Below are positions 7,300 to 14,180 of a stretch of 14,180 bases of DNA, piece after piece; the stretch's first letter is position 1, and each line of letters opens with the position of its first letter. The stretch is taken from assembly GCA_003224135.1 (NCBI GenBank), contig QHYO01000079.1:1-14180 (forward strand), read 5' to 3'. The position numbers and the translations under genes are program-made. The notes below the pieces were generated by a model, which was given only the letters and a program-made list of their open reading frames with translations, did no database searches and was not told where the DNA came from. This DNA is from Acidobacteriota bacterium. GTDB lineage: Bacteria; Acidobacteriota; Terriglobia; Acidiferrales; UBA7541.

Positions 7300-8898
7300 T
7301 TACGGGGCCTGGAGGGTGATTGTGCCGGAGATGACACGGTTGCTGTCGGTGCCGGCTACGAACATGGTCTGAGAATTGACGATATAAGGCACGAAGTTAA
7401 GCGTGGACGCTGGGGCTGTGTTCAATTTAAGCGAAAGCGCGTTACGCGTTCCGGTGCTGGTCGTGCCATCGCCACCGACGGTGAGGCCGTTGCCGGAGAC
7501 GACGATGCTTGTGAACAAACCTTGATTTGAGCTGAATTCGGTGAAGTCCACGGCGCCAGAGACGTTGCTGGACGAACTGCTGCTCAGGGTAATGTGGCCA
7601 ACATAGTCTTCTTCTGCGCTGACGAGCGTGGAGCTATTCCTGCTCACGCCGGCGAAGCCGAATCCGTAGTCGCCTGCGAGGCTGGTGTTGGAAAAAGGCG
7701 CACCGATTTGCAGCGCCAACGAGCCATCGGCAACGTTGTTCTGGCTGACGTCCTGAATAACGCCGCCGCTCGACGAACTCAAATACATGACGAATTGATA
7801 TGTGCCGAGTTTGGAGTCGGTGAAAGTGACGGTGCCACGGCCGGTGCCCGGAAAATTGGTGTCGATCGCGTAGCTGGTGGCAGACAGTGAACCATTCGGG
7901 ACTTTGGCGACGGTGCCGGTGTCGTTGGTATCGGCGAAGATGCTGCCGAGGCCTCCGTTGCCATCGGCGGTGAAGCGGCCGATCCGCGTAATCGCACCTC
8001 CGGAGCCACTTCCGCTTAACAAGAAGGCGAAGTTGCCGTTGAAATTGGTATTGGTGGTGGGAACGCTGGATTGCGCGAACGCGTCTCCGAGCGTGAGGGC
8101 GTTGGAGTTGATCTCAATCATGCGGGCACGTGTGCCGTTGACGATGTAGAAGGCATATTGAAAGTTGGTGCCGTTGGCGGTAAAGCTGACAGTGCCACGC
8201 CCGAAGGATGTGCCATTCGTCGCATCCAACTGATAGCTGGCACTGGTGAATGGAGCAGCGCTCACGAGGACGGCATTGTCATTCTCGTCGAGAAGACCGC
8301 TGGTGATGCTATTGCTGCCGTTGGAAACGAATTGTCCGACGATGGAGTCTGGAACGCCGAACGGATTGTTGACCGTGGCATTACTAAAATCGAGTCCGCT
8401 GAAATCGAAAACGTATTTGCCGCTGAGACCTGCGACTGTGAAGGAATTTGGATCTTGCAGAATAAAGGTGCCACTGGCTGTGGCGACGAGGCTGGGATCG
8501 GTCTGAACGATGATGCCTTGTGACGGCGAGAGCATCGCGATACTGAAAGAGAGTGTGCCAGTGTCGTTGGTGAGATTGATGGTCCCGCGCCCGTCGGCGC
8601 GAATGGAATAGGTGCTGACGGTATAGGGTATCGTCTGCTGGCCATTTTGCGGAGTGTTTACATCCTCGATGCCGCCGGAGATTCCGCCGTTTCCGTCCGC
8701 GCTGAAGGAGCCGACCCGAGCAAAGAACTCCCCTGTGGCTGCGTCCGTGCCACTCATGGAAAAGGCATAATGACCTTTGAGGCTGGAATTCGAAAAGCCA
8801 CCGGTTGGAGGAGGAGGGATTGGGACGGAGCCGCTGCCACCGCAGGCGACGGTGAAAATTGCGACGCACAGTGTGACGATGAGCGCCAGGCGGTTCAT
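7300..8898 (-). CDS. Repeat-containing exported lipoprotein of unknown function
   Basis: The protein has 532 residues. The N-terminus is a lipoprotein signal with the lipobox ending T-V-A-C19 and a Gly/Ser/Pro linker after it (20-34). The rest consists of about four diverged repeats of some 115-130 residues, beginning near residues 35, 150, 280 and 400. Each opens with a '(S/N)LxGxYxFxxSG' type phrase. Most continue with a 'GxFxADGNGGIxxGxxDxN' type phrase, then 'GRGTxxFT', and a strand ending in 'YIVN/YLSS'. The composition is rich in Ser, Thr, Gly and Asn with few charges, suggesting a surface beta-structure. I do not recognise a characterised family, although such proteins are frequent in Acidobacteriota (established only as a pattern). 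The start codon overlaps the stop of the upstream gene (ATGA at 8898-8895), so translation is probably coupled. It converges on the ADOP gene with 49 bp between the stops. Confidence 0.85.
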   Translation of the reverse strand: MNRLALIVTLCVAIFTVACGGSGSVPIPPPPTGGFSNSSLKGHYAFSMSGTDAATGEFFARVGSFSADGNGGISGGIEDVNTPQNGQQTIPYTVSTYSIRADGRGTINLTNDTGTLSFSIAMLSPSQGIIVQTDPSLVATASGTFILQDPNSFTVAGLSGKYVFDFSGLDFSNATVNNPFGVPDSIVGQFVSNGSNSITSGLLDENDNAVLVSAAPFTSASYQLDATNGTSFGRGTVSFTANGTNFQYAFYIVNGTRARMIEINSNALTLGDAFAQSSVPTTNTNFNGNFAFLLSGSGSGGAITRIGRFTADGNGGLGSIFADTNDTGTVAKVPNGSLSATSYAIDTNFPGTGRGTVTFTDSKLGTYQFVMYLSSSSGGVIQDVSQNNVADGSLALQIGAPFSNTSLAGDYGFGFAGVSRNSSTLVSAEEDYVGHITLSSSSSSNVSGAVDFTEFSSNQGLFTSIVVSGNGLTVGGDGTTSTGTRNALSLKLNTAPASTLNFVPYIVNSQTMFVAGTDSNRVISGTITLQAP

Positions 8899-9401
8899 CG
8901 TGCACCGCCCTTCTGATCGGCCTGAGCACTTGCTCGCTGGGCTTTGTTGGCGCGAACCCCAGCAGGGGAAAGCGGGAGACCATGATTTGAGCGAACAGCG
9001 ACGAGTTGAGTGCCGACCTGCACGAGGCGGGCAAAGAAGACAGGGTTTTGACCTGCCGTCCCCATCTGTCCCGGGCCCATCTGCCCGACGACGCGAGCGT
9101 TGGTTCCCTGCGCGAGGGTGAGCTTGGCGAGGTGTAAAAGACGCGCGTCTCCCAAGTGAACATCCACGTTACCGGATGCCGTCTGAAGCAAAACATGAGC
9201 GCCGATGGGCGGCGTCTGTGAATTTTCCGTGTATTTTACGACCGTGCCCTGTACAGAAACGTCCTTCGAAACATCGTACGCGCCGGCGGCTGGCTTTGCG
9301 GCGGCAGCATTCGCACCAGGACGCTGCGCAGACGCAGAACCAGCGCACACAAAAATGACGAGCACGGCTACAATCCAGTGAAATCCTAGAGACAACTTCA
9401 T
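8895..9401 (-). CDS. Secreted OB-fold-like protein of unknown function
   Basis: The protein has 168 residues from ATG 9401, which has GGGTGAG 3 nt upstream and begins a clean signal peptide ('MKLSLGFHWIVAVLVIFVC', cleavage after ASASA near residue 25). A GTG at 9437 would add 12 residues. The mature protein opens Ala/Pro-rich and then gives 'DVSVQGTVVKYTENSQTPPIGAHVLLQTASGNVDVHLGDARLL'. Further on come 'LTLAQGTNARVVGQMGP' and 'FFARLVQVGTQLVAVRSNHGLPL'. This alternation of 'x-GTV-x', 'VxLG' and 'VxG' strands resembles small exported OB-fold proteins; the fold is an inference. The C-terminus is Ala/Gln/Lys-rich. The stop overlaps the lipoprotein start by ATGA, so the two are very likely made together, perhaps as an envelope pair. 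No catalytic motif is visible. Confidence 0.82.
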   Translation of the reverse strand: MKLSLGFHWIVAVLVIFVCAGSASAQRPGANAAAAKPAAGAYDVSKDVSVQGTVVKYTENSQTPPIGAHVLLQTASGNVDVHLGDARLLHLAKLTLAQGTNARVVGQMGPGQMGTAGQNPVFFARLVQVGTQLVAVRSNHGLPLSPAGVRANKAQRASAQADQKGGAR

Positions 9402-11479
<2,078 letters not shown>

Positions 11480-11551
11480 AGCGGCCTCACATCCACCAGC
11501 ACGAGCTTGCTTCCGATACACACAAGGGTTGTTGTGTTATCGTCATCCTAA

Positions 11552-12394
11552 ATGCCTGAAAAATTGAGCCGAGACCTCAGTCTCCCGCCCCATGCGGGCG
11601 AAAATCCGCTTTTTTTAATTGCAGGGCCGTGTGTGATTGAGTCCGAAGCGCACGCACGCATGATGGCGGAGCGCATTGCTAAAATTGCCGAGGATGTAGG
11701 GGGCATGCCTTATGTGTTCAAAGCTTCTTTCGATAAGGCAAATCGTTCATCGGTAAACTCGTTTCGCGGTCCCGGATTGAAGGAAGGGCTGCGGATACTT
11801 GGCAAGATCAAATCGGACTTGAAGCTGACGATTTTGACGGACATTCATGAAGCGTCGCAGGCAGCGCCCGTGGCTGAAGTCGTGGACATTTTGCAGATTC
11901 CTGCATTTCTTGCACGGCAAACCGATTTGTTGGTTGCAGCGGGCGAGACGGGTCGCACCGTGAATATCAAGAAGCCGCAATTCGTTTCGCCGTGGGATAT
12001 GAAGAACGCCGTGGAGAAAGTGGAATCCACCGGCAACCAGCAGATTATGTTAACCGAGCGCGGCGCTTCGTTTGGATATCAGAATCTCGTTGTCGATTTT
12101 CGCTCCTTCCCCATTCTGAAAAAATACGGATACCCGGTGGTCTTTGACGTTACTCACTCCGTCCAGCTTCCTGGCGGTCAGGGCCATGCAAGCGGCGGTC
12201 AGCCCGAATTCATCGAGCCGCTTGCGCGCGCCGGCGTCGCGGCAGGCGTTGACGGAATCTTTTTGGAGACGCACGACAATCCCCCCAAGGCGCTTTCCGA
12301 CGGCGCGAATGCGTTGCCTCTCGATCAACTTTCTGGTTTGCTTTCGCGATTGAAGGAAATTTCGGGCCTGGTCCAGACGTGGAGAACGCTGTGA
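11552..12394 (+). CDS. kdsA: KDO-8-phosphate synthase, metal-dependent type
   Basis: KdsA condenses phosphoenolpyruvate with D-arabinose-5-phosphate to KDO-8-phosphate, in the cytoplasm. The length of 280 residues is usual. Motifs in order: '[10 protein letters not shown]' (22-31), '[13 protein letters not shown]' (55-67), 'RGPGLKEGL', 'ILTDIHE', '[16 protein letters not shown]', 'VNIKKPQF', '[11 protein letters not shown]' (199-209) and '[15 protein letters not shown]'. C27, H202, E239 and D250 match the four metal ligands known from the Aquifex enzyme, while the E. coli metal-free type has Asn in place of the Cys. So this should be a metal-dependent enzyme. The ATG at 11552 has no recognisable ribosome site; the gap to pyrG is 72 bp. 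The stop is overlapped by ATG 12394 (TGATG) of a small ORF. Confidence 0.97.
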   Translation: MPEKLSRDLSLPPHAGENPLFLIAGPCVIESEAHARMMAERIAKIAEDVGGMPYVFKASFDKANRSSVNSFRGPGLKEGLRILGKIKSDLKLTILTDIHEASQAAPVAEVVDILQIPAFLARQTDLLVAAGETGRTVNIKKPQFVSPWDMKNAVEKVESTGNQQIMLTERGASFGYQNLVVDFRSFPILKKYGYPVVFDVTHSVQLPGGQGHASGGQPEFIEPLARAGVAAGVDGIFLETHDNPPKALSDGANALPLDQLSGLLSRLKEISGLVQTWRTL

Positions 12395-12519
12395 TGGTCA
12401 CGTTGCATCACCATTTTGTCTTCTCCGACTGGGCACAGCACTCTGCCCCTTTACAGGAACTGCGGAAGGCCGGCACGATGTTGATCGCTGGTTGCTGGTC
12501 ACTGGTCGCTGGCCTATGA
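12394..12519 (+). CDS. Doubtful 41-residue ORF linking kdsA and kdsD
   Basis: An ATG overlaps the kdsA stop (TGATG) and the ORF's own TGA (12517-12519) overlaps the kdsD ATG at 12516 (ATGA). The peptide begins '[15 protein letters not shown]' and ends in a short hydrophobic stretch encoded by the 7-bp repeats. I know no homologue. The tidy overlaps at both ends suggest translational coupling across the gap, because kdsD has no Shine-Dalgarno of its own. It could equally be a chance open frame in a 121-nt spacer. Confidence 0.3.
   Translation: MVTLHHHFVFSDWAQHSAPLQELRKAGTMLIAGCWSLVAGL
12488..12515 (+). repeat. Four imperfect 7-bp tandem repeats abutting the kdsD start
   Basis: The units are CTGGTTG, CTGGTCA, CTGGTCG and CTGGCCT, consecutive and without gaps. 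The last ends at the base before the kdsD ATG (12516). They fill the place where a ribosome site would normally be. A gain or loss of one unit would change the frame of the small ORF and its overlap with kdsD. Confidence 0.75.
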
Positions 12520-13475
12520 GCCTCGATACCGCACGGCGCGTTCTCCGCATCGAAGCGCAAGCCATTCAGGACGCCATGGCACGGCTGGATGGAACGTTTG
12601 AGCGCGCGGTCGTCTTTCTCTTTGCGTGCAAAGGACGTGTGGCGGTAACCGGCATGGGCAAATCCGGAATCGTGGCGCGGAAAATTTCCGCCACACTTTC
12701 GAGCACCGGCACACCTTCATTCTTTTTGCATCCAGCGGAAGCCTTGCACGGCGATCTGGGAATGCTGGCGGCGGGCGACGTGATTCTGGCGGTCAGCTAT
12801 GGCGGCGAAACGCGCGAGATTGTTGCGCTGCTCGATGCGCTGAAGCGGATGGAAATTAAGCTGGTTGCCCTGACCGGAAATGCTAAATCCACAATCGCGC
12901 AGGCCAGCGAAATTGTTTTGGACGTGAGCGTAAACGAAGAAGCGTGTTCGCTGAACCTTGCGCCGACGGCAAGCACGACGGTGGCGATGGCCGTGGGCGA
13001 CGCGCTCGCCGTGTCGCTGCTAGAGAAACGTGATTTCCGTCACGATGATTTCGCGGCGCTGCATCCGGCAGGAAGTCTGGGCAAGCGTCTCCTGCGCGTC
13101 GAAAAAGCGATGCACGCAGGAGAAAAACTGCCGAGCGTCACACCCGAAACTCCGATGGCCCAGGCATTCCATGAAATGTCCGCGAAAAAATTGGGCATGA
13201 CGACGGTACTGAACGCCGATGGCACGCTGGCGGGAATTCTAACCGATGGCGATTTGCGGCGTTTGATGGAAAAGCACGGCGGCGCCGTGGTGGACATGAA
13301 GCTTGCCGACTGCATGACACGAAATCCGCAGACCATCGGCCCCGATGTACTGGCCAGCGAAGCGTTGACTCTGATGGAGAAGCGGCGAATCACTTGCGTC
13401 ATCGTGATTGATGAGCAGCGGCGCGTGCTTGGTGTCGTTCACCTCCACGACCTCTGGGGCCTCCAGCTTGTATAA
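12516..13475 (+). CDS. kdsD: Arabinose-5-phosphate isomerase (SIS plus two CBS domains)
   Basis: KdsD (KpsF/GutQ family) interconverts ribulose-5-phosphate and arabinose-5-phosphate, supplying KdsA. The length of 319 residues is usual. The ATG 12516 is chosen because 'MSLDTARRVLRIEAQAI' matches the family's N-terminal helix; TTG 12492 is an in-frame alternative inside the 7-bp repeats. The SIS domain covers about 30-180: 'VAVTGMGKSG' (42-51), 'SSTGTPSFFLHPAEALHGDLGM' with the active-site His region, 'AVSYGGETREI', 'EEACSLNLAPTASTT', and 'DFAALHPAGSLGKRLL'. Two CBS domains follow, from about 195: 'LGMTTVLNADGTLAGILTDGDLRRLM' and 'EALTLMEKRRITCVIVIDEQRRVLGVVHLHDL'. One oddity is Gly where most members have Ser in the 'SxSGE' phosphate-loop motif. 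Position after kdsA makes KdsD the right name over KpsF or GutQ. Confidence 0.95.
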   Translation: MSLDTARRVLRIEAQAIQDAMARLDGTFERAVVFLFACKGRVAVTGMGKSGIVARKISATLSSTGTPSFFLHPAEALHGDLGMLAAGDVILAVSYGGETREIVALLDALKRMEIKLVALTGNAKSTIAQASEIVLDVSVNEEACSLNLAPTASTTVAMAVGDALAVSLLEKRDFRHDDFAALHPAGSLGKRLLRVEKAMHAGEKLPSVTPETPMAQAFHEMSAKKLGMTTVLNADGTLAGILTDGDLRRLMEKHGGAVVDMKLADCMTRNPQTIGPDVLASEALTLMEKRRITCVIVIDEQRRVLGVVHLHDLWGLQLV

Positions 13476-13557
13476 AGTTGGCCGCCCGGCTTAGGTTCGC
13501 GAGTCGATTGGCGATTGCGGCAGCATGGCTTTATATAATCTATATAAGCTGGAGGCC
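13458..13557. repeat. Long inverted repeat spanning the end of kdsD and the beta-lactamase leader
   Basis: The left arm 13458-13474 lies inside the last codons of kdsD and the right arm 13541-13557 is next to the beta-lactamase ribosome site. Twelve outer pairs (GGCCTCCAGCTT against AAGCTGGAGGCC) are perfect, then one G-T (wobble in RNA), then four more A-T/T-A pairs: 17 bp with a 66-nt loop. No T run follows, so it is not a standard terminator. Confidence 0.7.
13531..13547 (+). promoter_or_regulatory. AT-rich palindrome with a TATAAT -10 upstream of the beta-lactamase gene
   Basis: TTATATA (13531-13537), 3-nt spacer, TATATAA (13541-13547) form a perfect short palindrome in otherwise GC-rich DNA. 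It contains a consensus TATAAT at 13534-13539, which would start transcription near 13546 and leave about 29 nt to the ATG 13575. No good -35 is seen at 15-18 bp, so either the promoter is weak or activated, or the palindrome binds a regulator. Confidence 0.45.
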
Positions 13558-13574
13558 AAGGAGGGTGAAGTGCC

Positions 13575-14180
13575 ATGCGCGTCCGGTCCGCATCCCTGGC
13601 CCGAAACACCACAAGACTGCTGGCAGTCGTCCTCATCGCAATCGCTCCGATTTCTCCCCAGGACGGCGGCCTCAGGGTCCGCGTTGACGATTACCTTGCC
13701 CCGTACGTGAAAGGAAACAACTTTCTGGGCGCGGTGCTCATCGCAAAGGGCGACCACGTCCTCGTGAGTAGCGCCTACGGCGAGTCCAGCTATGAACTCC
13801 ATGCAGCAAATTCGCCGAGCACTCGTTTCCATATTGCGTCCGTCTCGAAGCCATTCACAGCAGCCGCAATCTTGATCTTGGAACAGCGTGGCATGTTGCA
13901 CGTTTCCGATCCAGTGTCGCGCTTTTTGCCCGATTTTCCGAACGGACACAAAATCACGCTGCAAAACTTACTGACTCACACGTCCGGCATCCCCAACGTC
14001 AACAACTTGCCCGAGTATCAGTCGGCATCGCGATTCCCTCAGACGCCCGCTTCTCTGGTCGAGCTTTTTAAGTCAAAGCCGCCGAATTTTGAGCCTGGGA
14101 CGAAATACGAGTACAGCAATTCGAACTACAACCTGCTCGCATTTGTCATCGAACACGTAAGCCATAAGTCTTACGGCGAG
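13575..14180 (+). CDS. Exported serine beta-lactamase / DD-peptidase-like protein, N-terminal part
   Basis: There are 202 codons, open to the right edge. The ATG at 13575 has a very strong ribosome site, AAGGAGGG, 9 nt upstream. Residues 1-29 are a signal peptide (several Arg, then 'LLAVVLIAIAPIS'). The body is of the class C beta-lactamase/AmpH/EstB family: 'FHIASVSKPFTAAAILIL' with the SxxK motif S89-V-S-K92 (nucleophile and base), 'ITLQNLLTHTSGIP' (127-140), and 'FEPGTKYEYSNSNYNLLAFVIE' with the YxN motif Y180-S-N182. The KTG-type motif and any C-terminal extension lie beyond the window. Family members include beta-lactamases, D-aminopeptidases, carboxypeptidases and esterases, and the substrate cannot be told from this part. 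Being exported and next to LPS genes does not prove a cell-wall role. It seems to have its own promoter region. Confidence 0.93.
   Translation, partial: MRVRSASLARNTTRLLAVVLIAIAPISPQDGGLRVRVDDYLAPYVKGNNFLGAVLIAKGDHVLVSSAYGESSYELHAANSPSTRFHIASVSKPFTAAAILILEQRGMLHVSDPVSRFLPDFPNGHKITLQNLLTHTSGIPNVNNLPEYQSASRFPQTPASLVELFKSKPPNFEPGTKYEYSNSNYNLLAFVIEHVSHKSYGE

Noticed and set aside
8384..9196. 270-residue minus-strand open frame across the lipoprotein/OB-fold junction
   Set aside because: It is an alternative frame, very rich in Arg, His and Ser, overlapping two better frames joined by ATGA.
11520..11537. ACACAA-6nt-TTGTGT inverted repeat upstream of kdsA
   Set aside because: The arms are only 6 bp and of simple sequence, with no T run; too weak to call a terminator or operator.
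13491..13964. 157-residue minus-strand open frame over the beta-lactamase start
   Set aside because: The plus strand has an ideal ribosome site, signal peptide, SxxK and YxN; the minus frame has none of these.

Overview
The window looks like a chromosomal segment of an Acidobacteriota bacterium (Terriglobia-type). The pointers are two tandem genes of the 'VWFA-related, Acidobacterial' secreted-protein type, a PadR-plus-ADOP pair (ADOP = acidobacterial duplicated orphan permease), and a repetitive alanine-, serine- and glycine-rich lipoprotein. Three KDO-biosynthesis genes show that the cell makes Gram-negative LPS. The organism is inferred from gene families only. I saw no rRNA, tRNA, CRISPR array, transposase or integrase.

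Layout. Positions 1-3092 are all minus strand. Reading in the direction of transcription: two overlapping secreted von Willebrand A proteins (3092-947), a carboxymuconolactone decarboxylase/AhpD-type protein (845-375), and the N-terminal part of an exported TlpA-like thioredoxin that runs off the left edge (247-1). A divergent promoter region (3093-3334) separates this block from kdsB (3335-4072, plus). Next comes padR (4263-4609), which reads as frameshifted, followed 4 nt later by a large FtsX/MacB-type ADOP permease (4614-7250). Convergent to it is a minus-strand pair joined by an ATGA overlap: a secreted OB-fold-like protein (9401-8895) and a lipoprotein with about four internal repeats (8898-7300). 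A 380-bp divergent region carrying a good sigma70 promoter leads into pyrG (9782-11479), kdsA (11552-12394), a doubtful 41-codon ORF, and kdsD/kpsF (12516-13475). The right edge holds the first 202 codons of an exported serine beta-lactamase-like protein.

How the genes fit together. KdsD makes arabinose-5-phosphate, KdsA condenses it with PEP to KDO-8-phosphate, and KdsB activates KDO with CTP, the product of PyrG. The window therefore covers KDO synthesis apart from the KdsC phosphatase. kdsB is separated from the other two by about 7.5 kb of lineage-type accessory genes, and beta-lactamase follows kdsD where kdsC/lpt genes are often found.

I found no convincing new defence or mobile system. 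The points most worth checking are: the 2-bp frameshift in padR at an AG repeat; the two VWA genes that overlap by 104 nt with no good start for the second; a 17-bp inverted repeat joining the end of kdsD to the beta-lactamase leader; four 7-bp repeats abutting the kdsD start; and the uncharacterised OB-fold/lipoprotein pair.
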